Positions 10,524 through 22,085 of a DNA stretch of 64,000 bases are shown piece by piece (the first letter of the stretch is position 1; every line of letters starts with the position of its first letter). The translations under genes were made by a program, and so were the position numbers. The notes under the pieces were generated by a model, which saw only the letters and a list, made by a program, of their open reading frames with translations, searched no databases and was not told the origin of the DNA. Origin of the DNA: Anodontia alba (taxonomy: Eukaryota > Mollusca > Bivalvia > Lucinida > Lucinidae); NCBI GenBank assembly GCA_964016985.1, contig OZ024830.1, positions 58,078,104 to 58,142,103 on the forward strand. The letters are read 5' to 3'.

Positions 10524-11037
10524 ACAATTACCCAGTACGATACTTTAGACTTTTCAGCCGCCGGCTGACAAAAAGGTTCTTAGGACATATACGAATGGCG
10601 AAGCCCAAGAGCAGTTTGCGCGTCCACTTGTCGGGTCAAGATGCGCAGTTTCGTCTGGATCTTTCCTGTTCGCATATATTCTAAGGTCTTTTTCTCAGAC
10701 GTAGGCCCATTTACACTCTTGTCTATTTCACATACAAAGGTTATCAGTTCTTCACCATAGAAGGTCATGTCTGTCTTTAAGAAGTAGTCATAGAAGATAT
10801 ACAGGGTAGTCACAATGAGAGAACAATGCCTACAATGACACCAAGATGAAAAAAGCAAATAAACCACGACAGACAGTACATAAGCCACAAACCAAAGAAA
10901 TGCAAAGTAACTCGCACCCTCTTCCCCAACAAGGAGATCACAATTCCAAACGGGATGCACCAAACACAACAATACTTGAGACATGAAAAAAGAAAACAAA
11001 ATCATAATAAAAGATCCCACAGGGAGCAGGTACAAAA
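10524..11037 (+). other. 3' flank/UTR of Gal3ST gene 1, conserved with gene 2
   Basis: Sequence after the stop is shared with 37322-37640 and 38310-38440, including CGCCGGCTGACAAAAAG. A possible polyadenylation signal AATAAA lies at 10858-10863. A minus-strand open frame (10580-11071) looks hydrophobic but is not kept in the gene 2 block, so I do not call it. Confidence 0.5.
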
Positions 11038-11340
11038 AATTATTAAGAGAAAAGTCCAGGGAGTGCCACAATTACAAACCGCAGCCCTTCCCAGACCCCA
11101 AGAGGAAGAGGAAACCGACAAATCTAAACAAGCTCAAACCGAACAAACGTACGAAAAGCACTAAGATTAGCTCTCTCTTCCCCAAGCGAGGTAATCGCAA
11201 TCCTAAAAGGACTGAAAAACACAAGAACAAAATGACACACGGAAAGACATACAACAAATCACCTCGTAGAATAAACCACAAAGCAACAAGGAGTAAGACT
11301 AACACCGGGACCACCGCCTTAGAACGGTCGGTAGAGCAAA
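11038..11340 (+). repeat. Charged-ORF repeat, copy b
   Basis: The frame reads RECHNYKPQPFPDPKRKRKP, then KISSLFPKRGNRN and TNTGTTALERS, the same family as 8797-9049 and in inverted orientation to 12005-12310. The pair forms an inverted repeat with arms of about 300 bp around roughly 660 bp. It sits directly after the conserved 3' flank of gene 1. Confidence 0.6.
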
Positions 11341-11624
11341 CCACCGGGGGGTTTAAAGCACTTTTACAGATAGCTAACTTAACAAGTCTACACAAAGAAC
11401 AAACAACATTAGAACCACCGCTTTACAACGGTCAGTAGAAAACCTCTCGGAGCAGGGGGTGAGTATTGAAACACTTAAAGCACTAAGCAAATGTGGGCAG
11501 AAATTATCATTTTAAAATTGATTTTGAATGCCATGTCTGTCTTAACCCTTATAGCGATAGGCAAATTTGTAACTGACGACATTCTGAAATTGATTCTGTA
11601 ATGTTTCGTAGACAATAAATCTAC

Positions 11625-12312
11625 TGCATGCCTAGTTGTCAACCCAATCATTGTTGATGGCTATGCTTCACTCTTTAATTGCACGACGGCGGTTCGGGCC
11701 TCAGACCCAATGACGGCCTCTTCGTAAAACTTTAACCAGTGGGTTGGGGCTTGACGATATGTCTTTGGCTTGGCCCGCCGTGGTTCAACTATTGGTTTTC
11801 ATTTACTTTGGCATATAGTAGAATTAGCCATGAGTACTCGTCTTTGTTTATTATAGTGATTAATTTGATTTTTGTGTTTTCGCTTTGATGCATTGACTGA
11901 GTTGGGAGCCTTTATGCGAACCGAATTTTATGTATTTCTGTATTAAGAGTAGCATCGGGACCCAGGGTGAAGTTAGCTAGCTGTAAAAGTGCCTAAACTC
12001 CCCGGTGGTTTACTCTTCTGACCGTTCTAAGGCGGTGGTCCCGGTGTTAGTCTTACTCTTTGTTGCTTTGCGGTTCATTCTACGAGGCGATTTGTTGTAT
12101 GTCTTTCCATGTGTCATTTTGTTCTTGTGTTTTTCAGTCCTTTTAGTATTGCGATTACCTCGCTTGGGGAAGAGAGAGCTAATCTTAGTGCTTTTCGTAC
12201 GTTTGTTCGATTTGTGCTTGTTTGGATTTGTCGGTTTCCTCTTCCTCTTGGGGTCTTGGAAGGGCTGCGGTTTGTGATTGTGGCACTCCCTGGTATTTTC
12301 TCTTACCTTTTT
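11625..12312 (+). mobile_element. Second copy of the two-ORF mobile element (partial)
   Basis: Direct repeat of 8410-9050. The forward frame at 11627-11727 ends in the same TASS-stop pattern and looks less decayed than the first copy. The reverse frame (12310-12010) carries PFQDPKRKRKPTNPNKHKSN, KISSLFPKRGNRN and TGTTALERS. The intervening segment matches closely, including GCATTGACTGAGTTGGGAGC. The 5' half of the element seen at 7870-8400 is absent here. Confidence 0.6.
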
Positions 12313-13195
12313 TTTTTGGCATTTCATATAAATCGTCTGCTAAGCAGACGATTCAGATGACATGCCAAGCCTTATAAAAGAGACCGTCGTCTGCTACAAT
12401 TATGCTTAGCTTTTTGAGATTTTTAAAGTTACCATATCGCATGTATTAGATATAATATGTCAGGTGCGAATAATTCTAAATTGGGTATGTACATTTCGCA
12501 ACAGGTGAATATTACATACGCACATGTCGATATTGCACTTTTAGCACGTACATTATATTGAACAATCAAATATTGTTGTTAGACAGTATTTGAATTCTCG
12601 GTTGTTTTTCTACAGAACCCACAACGTTTGCATTTCATTTACATGATGGCAAGGGTCTCAATGTCCGAGAGAAACTGTTCCAAAGAGGAGTAACAGACTC
12701 GTCGTTCAAAGCTGTTAATGGTTCGCATAATGCAATGCACTAGAGTCAAGGCTGACTGGTGATGGAATTTTTACAAGAAACTGCAAATACCTTATAAAAG
12801 CACAATTTTGTTTGCCACTGTTTGCCTTGTAGTCAAATAAAGGAAATGTAGACTTTACGGTTTGTTTAAGAAAACAACCGAGATTTCAGTTGCTGATTAA
12901 CAGTAAAATTAAATCGCCCAATATGATTCACGTGCAAAACGTTTAGAATCCATATTTTTATAAGAGCCCTAACAAAGCGTCCCATTCATTTTATTTACTC
13001 AACTACAATATTGGTATTTGGGTAAAATACATCGTGCATAATTTAGGACCAGTGCGTTACAAAATAGTTGAATATACGAACATTCAAACAGTACTCGGCC
13101 ACCCGGACACTTCGAATCATAACCAAGCAGGCACACAACGTTGAAACATCGTCAAGACATTGAATTGAAGCTGAACCGAGCTTGTTTCAACGTTG
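12313..13195. other. No gene seen; short perfect palindrome at 12332-12353
   Basis: A palindrome TCGTCTGCTAAGCAGACGA lies near 12334, and related TCGTCTGCT fragments occur at 12388 and 39190. At 13138-13195 AACGTTGAAAC and GTTTCAACGTT form a weak stem. No coding frame is credible. Confidence 0.5.
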
Positions 13196-13471
13196 CATCA
13201 CGCAAACTTACCTATATAATTTGACCCTCTTAAACCCCATTTTATATAGTAAAACTGGGGTTTACAGGGGTATACATTATTTTTACTATTCCTGCTCGAA
13301 AACATAGATTGTGGGTACTCGCTAGAACCACCTTGGCGAGGCTGTTCTAACGAGTACCCACAATCTATTTTTAGAGCAGAAATATGGAAAATGCCAGATT
13401 TTTTATCTGAAAACTTTCAGTTTTTGGTGGTGAAATTTTAAATATATTTGAATAGGGTTGTTTTCATAATG
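13196..13471 (+). mobile_element. Hairpin MITE family A, copy 1
   Basis: About 276 bp with degraded ends related to the family terminus CATTACGAAAACACGCCTAT and a matching inverted right end near 13452-13471. The centre holds the family palindrome (ATAGATTGTGGGTACTCG ... CGAGTACCCACAATCTAT, 13303-13363). A GGGGTTT / AAACCCC pair lies in the left half. It has no coding capacity. Confidence 0.8.
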
Positions 13472-13886
13472 GTGTGCCCGCTGGGACTGTCTTAACAAAT
13501 GATCTTACAAGTGTCGGGAACATTCTCAATAATACCTAGTTTTAGATCAGTCAATATTCTGTTTTCGAAAGTCTTATGTAGTGGCTTAGTTGGTTATGCT
13601 GTTCTAAGCTGAGGGTACTAAGGGAGCTGTTTGTGGTGGTCTCGAGTTTTAGATTGGTGATTTAGATGCGAGACAACCATATGAGATAAAGAATACCATG
13701 ATGCAAAGCAAACTAACCCTCATATCCTGTGTAAATGATGTCAAACAAAAATAAAACTAGAAACTGTATTTGTAAAACACTATGCCCCCAACCATATGCT
13801 CGTCTCTAAAGATAATGTAACATTAGATTTTAGATTAAACATAAACAATGGGATTTGGCACAATTTAGTACATTATATGATCTTCT
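13472..13886. other. No gene seen
   Basis: It may include the 3' untranslated part of the adjacent minus-strand LINE, which would read into this region, but no tail or boundary is clear. Confidence 0.35.
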
Positions 13887-15420
13887 TCATACACATGAAG
13901 TTATATACATTGAAAGGAATACAATGTGAAGGAACGTTTTGATAACAAATCCAGAAAATGCAACATTTGTCTTACGTACGCCAATAGCATAATAATTATT
14001 CATGTAGAAAGCGAAATGCCGGACTATGAATCTGTGCGTATCTTTGATATACCTTAGAACAGCAGATAGTATATCTTTATTTTCACCATATTCCCCGAAA
14101 GGAGAACAATTTGTTAATAGTGTAAAATCATTCACGAGATTTGGATTCAATGACTGAATTATTCTCTGTCATTGAATGCTTTATAAACTGCAGTCAAAAG
14201 AAAAATGTTCCGCTGTTTTTAACTGAGTTCCACACCTTTATGCCAGGTTAGGTATTGTAGTAACGTTATATAAATTGAGACCACTGCATCTGTATTTCAG
14301 TCTCGTCAATAGGATATTAGTTTTTCTGTCACACGGAGAAGATAATCAGGCACTTTAATGGGTTGTTCTGAAAAAAAAATCGAAGACCAGTTACCGTTTG
14401 ACTGCTACAGTTGAACCTGTTCAAGCCTAGTTGAATCAGTTATATAACAGCCATCCTAAACTTCGGATGCGTATTCAAGGACTGGACGTATATAACTTCA
14501 GTATAGCTTAGTTGGAACATTTCGTGGTAACTGGTATTTCGATTTTCTTAGATATGATAAAAGTTTAAAAGATTGCATTAGAAAACAAAGAACACATGAC
14601 AGATAGAATATGGGAGTCTGTATATATCAGCCTAGAAGTTGTCTCAGTAAACTAGTCAATGTGTTTTGTCCACATATTGTTTGATGACAAAATTACGCTT
14701 AAATGTCTATGACTGACTACTTTGTTTAAGCTGTTATTTACATAGATGGAATACATATTATAGTTGCTAAATATATTTGAAATTATCATTACTTCTGTCT
14801 TTAATGGGTTATATTGTTAACAAAGTATTTGCCCACTGATTTAATTTGCCATGGTCTTCGTTCAAAATGCGTTCAATTTCAGTAAGGTTGACAGAAGAAT
14901 AGCTATGTGATGTATCATCTGCAATATATGGGCCATACCTATAACATTATCAGCTATATCATTTATAATAAAAACTGCAACGGACCCAAAACTGAGCCTT
15001 GAGTGATTCCAGCATTTATTTTGTTTTCTGACGACATCTCACCATTCATGATAACTTTCTGATTACGATCTTTAAAATAGTTTTCAAACTATTTTAATAC
15101 ATCTCGGGACAGTATGTAATCTCTGAGATTAATTAAAAGACCCATTGGCTAAACTCTATCAAAAGCTTTCATATTATCAAAACAAATACGACATTTTAAT
15201 TCGTAGAGCTATACATACTTGGTGCACTACTTCTATCCAATGATGTACTGTTGAGTGTATACGAATAAAGACTGACTGATATTTATATAAAACAGAATTT
15301 TCTAATATATGATTGGATAGATGTTTATGAACGACCTCTTCAAAACATTTTCCAGGATAACTGATTAGAGATACAGGCTGATCGATATCGATTTGATGAT
15401 AATTAAATCTGTATGAGCTC
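13887..15420 (-). pseudogene. Non-LTR retrotransposon (LINE) reverse transcriptase relict
   Basis: Reading the minus strand from about 15410 downward gives successive pieces of a LINE reverse transcriptase: PVSLISYPGKCFEEVVHKHL (15395-15335), LYKYQSVFIRIHSTVHHWIE, then GITQGSVLGPLQFLL (near 15010), the catalytic YIADDTSHSYSS (near 14925), EIERILNEDHGKLNQWANTL (14880-14820), a C-terminal HFSFDCSL piece near 14200, and ENKDILSAVLRYIKDTHRF (14085-14030). Frameshifts and stops separate the blocks. The order and the x-A-D-D motif are typical of jockey/CR1-like elements. The element is dead. Its N-terminal side abuts the (TA)n tract. Confidence 0.8.
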
Positions 15421-15495
15421 ATATCAATATCGATCAGTTCTTGCGAGTTGCATACATGACAATAAAACTCATTTGCTATCATATCATATGAAAGC

Positions 15496-15500
<5 letters not shown>

Positions 15501-15582
<82 letters not shown>
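15501..15582. repeat. (TA)n microsatellite, 41 units
   Basis: A perfect run of alternating TA for 82 bp next to the LINE relict. Confidence 0.98.
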
Positions 15583-15583
<1 letters not shown>

Positions 15584-15730
15584 CATGACCGTCAAGTTAT
15601 TCAGTGAAATAACCATTGTCATAAAAAATCATATGACCACACGTGTAATAACACCTGCAAGGCTTCCCATTGGTTAGCCTAATTACCCTCATTAATATTC
15701 GTATTACCCCGCTTGTTGTTAGCAACCAAG

Positions 15731-15886
15731 ATGGTGTCCGCGTTCGCCGATACAACTTTTAATTTTAAAACAGATTCTACCTTCAATTTTGAGACGACCG
15801 ATAAAGTTCTGATCGATAGAAATGGAAGACACAACACAATCGAAGTGTTAATAATACGTCTTCCAAAAATGTTCATGGTGGTTTAA
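15731..15886 (+). CDS. Very short candidate ORF with strong start context (speculative)
   Basis: A 51-residue frame begins at ATG 15731 in context ACCAAGATGG (A at -3, G at +4) and reads MVSAFADTTFNFKTDSTFNF onward to TAA 15884-15886. Just upstream is an inverted CCAAT-like CCATTGGTTAG (15667-15677), and CAAGATGG resembles a YY1-type initiator. Further on, AAATCCAAG followed by GTACAG (near 16028-16035) could be a splice donor at the end of another open stretch. I do not recognise the peptide. It may be the decayed first exon of a gene or chance. Confidence 0.15.
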   Translation: MVSAFADTTFNFKTDSTFNFETTDKVLIDRNGRHNTIEVLIIRLPKMFMVV

Positions 15887-16460
15887 AGTCGATCTTATCC
15901 GGCAACATATTTGAAGGCACTTTAAACATCTTGTCAAACAGGCAATGAACAATTTTCACCTCCAAAAAAGCATTGGAGGATAACGTGACTCTGACAGTCG
16001 ATAAATGTGCCAAATTCAAATCCAAGGTACAGTTAAAATGTTTTATATCCTTGAAAATCTGTCATTTACTTGGGTGTGTCAATCACCGTATAAACTGTAT
16101 TGATCCATGTCAGTGACCTTGATATACGACAGCTGACTGTTGGGGATTTCTCTACTGATTCTCAGTGACGTACTGACTCGTTGAATGACGGTGTTCAATG
16201 AAATATTTAGTTTTGTATTGATTAATTTAAATGAAATATTTATTAGATCAAATAAAATTCATATTATTTCCTACAGTTTAATGAAGAAATAAACGGCATA
16301 TCTTGTTTATAATTATTTTCGGGGTACTTATCAACTAATAATCAAACTATATTTTTGTTGCGTAGTACAAATGAATTCTTTGTAGTGAGTTATTCCGCTC
16401 AGCTATGGAAAGCCGTTATCTTAATTTATTTTTGTGCATTTTTATCATCGCTGATAAACA

Positions 16461-16609
16461 GAATCTTACATGAGTGGTCATTTGATTTGAAATTTATGAA
16501 ACTCGTTGGGTAATTTCGGTATTTTGCTCGCCTAAAGGCTCGCAAAATACCAAAATTACCCAAACTCGTTTTATAAATTTCATATTAAATGACCACTCAT
16601 GTTAGATCC
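16461..16609. mobile_element. Foldback element, about 149 bp, near-complete palindrome
   Basis: The left arm from about 16469 (CATGAGTGGTCATTTGAT, then GGGTAATTTCGGTATTTTGC) pairs with a right arm ending at 16601 (GCAAAATACCAAAATTACCC, then AAATGACCACTCATG). Almost the whole element is stem with a short loop near 16533-16545. This fits a MITE or foldback element. A CT run follows at once. Confidence 0.75.
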
Positions 16610-16632
16610 TCTCTCTCTCTCTCTCTCTCTTG
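16610..16632. repeat. (CT)n microsatellite
   Basis: About eleven CT units directly after the foldback element. Confidence 0.9.
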
Positions 16633-16659
16633 GGTGACAATCCAAAAATAGGACCCGAA

Positions 16660-17015
16660 ATTCTACTTTTTTACCTCTAGTGACCCCCCAGTCATGCACC
16701 CGGGGCAAACTTTTGTATTCTACTCTTTATTACCTTCAATTTGATATGCAACATGACTATGTTTCTACAAAATGGATTTTGACCCATCAGGGCCACACAC
16801 CCTGGCCCTGCCCCCAGGGACCACATCAAAATTCCGAATGTGTTCCGCAAGTCCTCATCTATTGGGCTATCGCCTGTGAAAGTTTCGAGAATCTAGCTTA
16901 AATGGTCTAGGAGAAATGGTGTGACATTACAGACGGAAGTACGGACAGACGGACGGCCGGACGGGGGGGATAACATTATCCCCGTTTTTTCTTCGAAAAG
17001 CGCGGGGATAATAAA
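16660..17015 (+). repeat. Dispersed repeat ending in GGACGGAC-type tract
   Basis: CCTGGCCCTGCCCCCAGGGA-type sequence is followed by a GACGGACGGCCGGACGG tract (16949-16965) and a GGGGATAACATTATCCCC inverted end (16966-16983). Similar GGACGGACG tracts end repeats near 26840, 32325 and 57725. I read it as a mollusc-type dispersed repeat. The open frame at 16680-16901 is not supported. Confidence 0.5.
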
Positions 17016-19955
17016 AGAGGTTCTTAAAATAAAGCCCAAATTTTACACAATTTTTACAGTTTCCTTCTCTATGTAACTCTGGATACGAAGTTGGTATCTA
17101 ATTTTACCGCCGTACGTGCCTTTCTTTGCACGACAGCTTCTCATTGTCATTTTGACATACCGCAATTTAAATCTATGGAGTGACTGTCGCAATCCTTTAA
17201 TTCCTAGGACGCCTGATTGCACCATTTCTTTTGGGGTCCGTGTCTGTCCACCTGAACATTATGACTTGTCACTTGTTCAACATTTTATGATTGTTCTATA
17301 TCATGTGTATGTAGACTACATTTTTCTCTCCGTCTAAAAAAACCCTTGTCATTTCGCACAGTTGCAAGTTTCAAAAATCCCTTTTCTCTGAGTTAGGGTC
17401 CTAAACATGCTTAAACTAAGCAAACAAAATTCCATTTTATCTTCTGACGTTGAGAACTTTAACTGAAAGTCTGTCATAATTTTGTCTCATTTGATTTTCC
17501 ACTAGGTTCGGCGAATGGGTATATGATTTATCCGTTCTAGGTCCATTGAAACACCATAAAACACCCCCGAACTACACTGATACCACCCAAAACATACCCC
17601 AAAACACATTTTAAACTTCTTGAAGCACAAATTCTACAGTTGGAAATCAGATACGATTATGTATTATATGATTAATCACGTACATACATGATAGAAAAAT
17701 TGACAGAGTATTTCTACATATTTTCTGATAATTAAAGGCGCCTTACTTAATGATTGTCTTGTTTGTTCAGTGGCATGTATGATATGAATTTTTATAACGG
17801 GTCGGCTTCTTTGAATGTGATATAACAGGGCAAAATGTGTATTCATCTTTTTTTCATTTATTTGTTTGTTTCTTTGTTCGCTCATGCCATCGTTCGTGTA
17901 TACCGAGTGCATGTGTTTAAGAAAAAGAAAACCTCACATGCAGGTCCAGTGGAAGACAAAACGGATTTTTTTTATTGCAAATCCTGCTCAGACTGTCCGG
18001 ATGCACATGCACATGCTGATTTGGAACTTTGGTGGTCATATGTTTTCTTGGACGCCGTCCCTTATTTCATGTAAGTCTTTTTTTTCTACTTTAAAGACCC
18101 AAATTCCTTTATCAGACTGCGTAGCTGCATAAACACGCGTATGCTGATCTAGAACTTTGCTCGTAAGATGTTTCTTGGGCATCACTTAATGTTTCATTTA
18201 TTTTCTTTTGTTTTTGCAAAAGTCCTGACCGGCCCATATTTCACTTACGTTTATCTGTTGCAAAGACCCAGATCAAACTGTGTGGATGCTAATTATTTAT
18301 ACCTTAGATACCAATTCCACTTGAGACAATAAATAAAGTAATTTAGAGTGAAAAAAGATGAAATAAGTGGTTTGATGTATAACGGTAAATAAATAAAGTG
18401 GTATAGGTATTTCACGAGGGATTGTTTGCGGTGATTGGTTGTGTTTCAAGGGACTGTTCTTCTTTTTTTTTTTATAGAAAGCATCTTCGCGCCATATACA
18501 TCATTAATTCTATCAATTGTTATTCTTAACAGAGGAGGTTTTCTTTGATTTTTAAAACTTGACTTTTGTGTGACTTTGAAGATCATATTGTAAAGATGAA
18601 TTAAAATGCACACAATGAAAGTTGAATCAAAGTATTTAACAAAAATAACCGTTTCATGAGATTTATCATCGCTTCAATGCCCATACATTCTTCCATACAG
18701 AGGCTGACAGGCTTAGGCTACATATGATCTTATAAGACTTCGTCTAAAATGTACACGTATTCGCGTGTACGTTGGCCCATTTTATGCTGCCCTAGAACAA
18801 ATGAATTTCGTTCTACAATTTATACACAGTATCAAAACATTTGTTAGTAAGATTTTTTTCCTTCCACTGTGACCGGAAGTATCAGCCCATTTATGCCTAG
18901 TGTTCCATAAAAGGACATTTGCAAACAGTCTAGACCCAGATCTATAATATCAGGAATTTCTATGAAACATGATAATAATCCTAAACTAAGCAGACACCCC
19001 TATTATTGAAAAATGATTGGTCCAATGAATTAAGATAGACGAGTAGTAGTATAGGCTGGTCCTATACTACTAAGAGTCCACTCGGTACAAACGGGTTAAT
19101 TGTCATAATTTAGACCTGTCGGTTTAATGATTAGCCGATCCTCGCACGTTTGTCAAGTCATAATTAGTACAAGGTTTCCATATTTGGTGTAGCTAAAAGC
19201 AAAATCCGACCGTTTCGATTTAGATTTAAACCCTCTGAAGCGAAACGAGAATCGCTCACCGCTTTGAACGACAGATCTGTAGACAGCACCCAATACTCCT
19301 AGAAATTCTGGAATTCTTATTCATATCATCATGATTGCTGACTTAGGATAAATGCATAATGATGCAACAGTAAACACCACAATCAGACGCCGTATCGTTT
19401 TCACGGTGTGATGCAATTACAGTAAAGGCCATGCTCCATTACGGCGATCAGCGGCGTCCAAACCGCGCCTGAACCGCTTGGCGATACAATATTGAATTCC
19501 ATGATCAAATGCTTTAAACACGCATTATCAAGACGAATGAACAATTTAACAATATAATATCACAAGACAAACATCCAACGGCATTATTTAACGGGTTTTT
19601 CAATGTCTTAGCACTACCAGGAATTATCGTACTACAGGAACTGTCACTCATGTTACCGATATTCCATTTTAGATAGGCTTCGATTAATTCCCTTTGACCG
19701 GAGGCCCGTAGGCGTCGTTACCTGTGTAGCTGGTGTGTAATCAACCCAGTGTCACACACCTACAGTACTACTACAATTCAGATTAAATCATGTATGGATG
19801 CTCTTTAGAATCTTGGACCCAATATACACTGGACTAGGTCCGAGTTAGTATGAATGAATGAATATCAGCAGCTTATTCAGTATGATTTTCAAAAGAATAT
19901 CAATAGTTTACCTAAGAACTAATTAATAATGATAATAACAAATATTAATTAATTG
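17016..19955. other. About 2.9 kb without recognisable genes
   Basis: The open frames at 17043-17337 and 17676-18132 overlap on opposite strands and have no recognisable motif. Near 18925-18950 is a fragment (CAAACAGTCTAGACCCAGAT) of the foldback family seen at 44970. A small hairpin lies at 19047-19075 (TAGTAGTATAGGC / CCTATACTACTA). Confidence 0.5.
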
Positions 19956-19962
19956 ATTAAAA

Positions 19963-19964
19963 TC

Positions 19965-20001
<37 letters not shown>

Positions 20002-20002
20002 T
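19963..20002. repeat. (ATT)n microsatellite
   Basis: A near-perfect ATT run within AT-rich sequence. Nearby sequence to 20340 has many A runs. Confidence 0.9.
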
Positions 20003-20389
20003 CAAATTAAATAAAAAGTGTTGTATTTAGTTATAAATAATTCAATATGATTTTTAAACGAATTTCAATAGTTTAACCTAAGAAAACAAGTAATTAATAA
20101 ATTAAAAAAAAAGTGTTGTATATAATGAATGGTAATGCAGTAAGATTTTAAAATGAAGAACAATAGTTAATCTAAGAAAACAAATGAGTTAATTAATTAT
20201 GGTTGTATTTAATTACTGATAGTTCAGTACAATTTTTGAAAGAAAAACAATCATTTCACCTGCAGAAAACAAATGAGAAAATTTAATTAAATATAAGTAA
20301 TTTGAAAAAAAAAAAATGAATGAATGAATAAAAAAAAGCAAAAAAAAAAAAAAAACAACATTATGATAACCATTAACTAAAGAAAGAAA

Positions 20390-20390
20390 A

Positions 20391-20425
<35 letters not shown>
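20390..20425. repeat. (GAAA)n microsatellite, with a second tract at 20541-20572
   Basis: Two GAAA tracts are each followed by a related segment (GTCATCCACTTCTTAAC, then CAGTCTGCRTACCTCCGTTA), so a unit of about 150 bp has been duplicated here. The minus-strand frame at 20213-20467 is only the translation of these tracts. Confidence 0.85.
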
Positions 20426-20540
20426 CCTATGGACAATGGATATAGGAGTAAGACCTATGTCATCCACTTCTTAACATCATAAGACAGTCTGCGTACCTCC
20501 GTTATTAAGTTATCCTAAGATATTTGTTGTTACAATACAC

Positions 20541-20572
<32 letters not shown>

Positions 20573-20575
20573 AGC

Positions 20576-21465
20576 ATATGAATAATGAATACAGGGGCCT
20601 ATGTCATCCACTTCTTAACCTCAAAGGGCAGTCTGCATACCTCCGTTATGAAGTTAGGTTATCCTTAGACATTTGTTAGTACAGTAATTAAAGATACCTA
20701 CTCTTTAAGGTGATCTAGCTAACATATTTCACATCAATACGATCACCACATTAAAACCTATTAATCAGAATGCAATCCAGTGTGTTTAATCAATGCTCAC
20801 CAGACACCATGATATGCAACGTCTGAGCATAAATGAGTAATATAAAATATTACAGTATTTTAAGCAACCTTCAGTTATGTGCCCTTTGTAGACCAAGACC
20901 CCATTGCGCTTTCTGAGCAAGGTTATGCTCTTTGCTTAATGTGTATTACAGATCTGATTGTTAAGATCAGTATGTGCAGGTGCTTATGCTAAACAATCCT
21001 CCTGGTTATTCTGTGCCTGAGCACAGTTTGGTCTGGGTCTAAAGTACAAACAACGCTTGTCATTATTTCCTTTTCTAGTAGTATTAGGGTACGTGATTAG
21101 AACCAAAAAAAAATAAATAAATAAAAAAAAAAACAAAAAAAAAAAAAAAAAACGTAAATTTAGAGGTTTTAATTATTATTGGTAATTTGATAATTTAGTA
21201 GTTTGAAACCAGTCTGCAAAGCTCACACAGACCATCAGCTGGACAGAGGTGTACAAACAGGACATTTCTTTCAAGACAGGTACATAAATAGCTTTGGGCT
21301 ATTTGTTCACAGCATAAAGACAATCCTATTTCATAAACCTAGGGCCCATTGGTGGCGCGAATTAACATAGTACTTATCAGTTCAGCCCTTAGCACTTTGG
21401 GTAAAAGTTTTGCAGACAACATAAATATGGGTTAATTTTCTCCAGTTCTCCATTAAAACATATGT
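20576..21465. other. No gene seen; remnants of dispersed repeats
   Basis: Fragments such as CAGATCTGATTGTTAAGATC (near 20951) and GGTCTGGGTCTAAAG (near 21030) recall the foldback family at 44970. There are A-rich tracts at 21103-21150. Confidence 0.4.
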
Positions 21466-21474
21466 TGTAGGTAT

Positions 21475-21585
21475 TAATTTGATGCACCTCGGTGAAGCAA
21501 AAACATGTTATGAGTACTCATTTGAAGAACCTTGCTGAGGCTCATCTAATGAATACCCACAACAAATGTTTTTATGGAGAAAGAA
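21475..21585. repeat. Degraded hairpin element
   Basis: AAAACATGTTATGAGTACTC on the left and TGAATACCCACAACAAATGTTTTT on the right are imperfect inverted copies around a CCTTGCTGAGG centre. The plan is like the centre of MITE family A but the sequence is diverged. Confidence 0.45.
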
Positions 21586-21639
21586 AAATGCAATCACCAA
21601 ATACTTATCGTGAACAATTCCTCTGTATGTGTTATTTTC

Positions 21640-22085
21640 AAAACAGGATTTGACATTTCATGAAAATTGTCTCCAATGAAGACTATTTGCATGAAATGTC
21701 AAATCCTATTTTCTGGATAAACTAAGACAATAACCATTTTATCGCATGCTGAATTAGCCCAGAAAGTGATAAACGTTAAGGGATCAAATATCACCTCCAC
21801 CCCTAAAAAGGAAATGGTTTGACATTTCATGCAAAGCATCTCCATTGCAAACAATTTGCATGAAATGTCAAATCCTCTTTCCTGTGGAAAATTCAACAAA
21901 TATCACCAGTTTATTGCTACTGAATTAGCCCAGAGAGTGGAAAAGCTTAAAGGTTAAAATTTTTACCCCTTCCCCACCCCCACAAAAAAGAATAGAAAAA
22001 AGAAAAAAAAAGTTTGACAGTCCATACAAACTGTCACTGCTGGAGACAATTCGCATGACATGTCAAAGCCTACTTTCTCGGAAAA
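21640..22085 (+). repeat. Three tandem units, each with a TTTGACATTTCATG hairpin
   Basis: Units at about 21640-21800, 21801-21960 and 21961-22085 share a CTGAATTAGCCCAGARAGTG lead. Each contains an inverted repeat (GGATTTGACATTTCATG ... CATGAAATGTCAAATCC; best at 21652-21710 and 21817-21872, decayed in the third). A single related copy lies at about 59730-59790. Confidence 0.7.

Larger units (their letters stand above)
6960..11620 (+). repeat. Segmental duplication, copy 1 (Gal3ST gene 1 block)
   Basis: Homologous to 33530-39180 in the same orientation. Matched landmarks are: the lead-in TTCAAATTATC...TTGGA and ATTTCTRAAACTAAA; the 78-bp minisatellite; the sulfotransferase exon; the downstream CGCCGGCTGACAAAAAG and GGACATATACGAATGGCGAA blocks; ACAATGACACCAAGATGAA with CATAAGCCACAAACCAAAGA; and CAACAATACTTGAGA through AACCCTTATAGCG. 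The two copies differ by separate insertions: a mobile element at 7870-9050 here, and a hairpin MITE plus an insert of about 385 bp in copy 2. Confidence 0.85.

Noticed and set aside
10580..11071. 163-codon minus-strand membrane-protein-like frame downstream of gene 1
   Set aside because: The same region in the duplicate (37380-38440, 38826-38935) does not keep the frame, and part of it overlaps the charged-ORF repeat.
13887..14150. Independent small gene on the minus strand
   Set aside because: Its first part matches the C-terminal end of the adjacent LINE relict (ENKDILSAVLRYIKDTHRF), so it belongs to that element.
15501..15582. Origin-like or regulatory AT element
   Set aside because: It is a plain (TA)n microsatellite.
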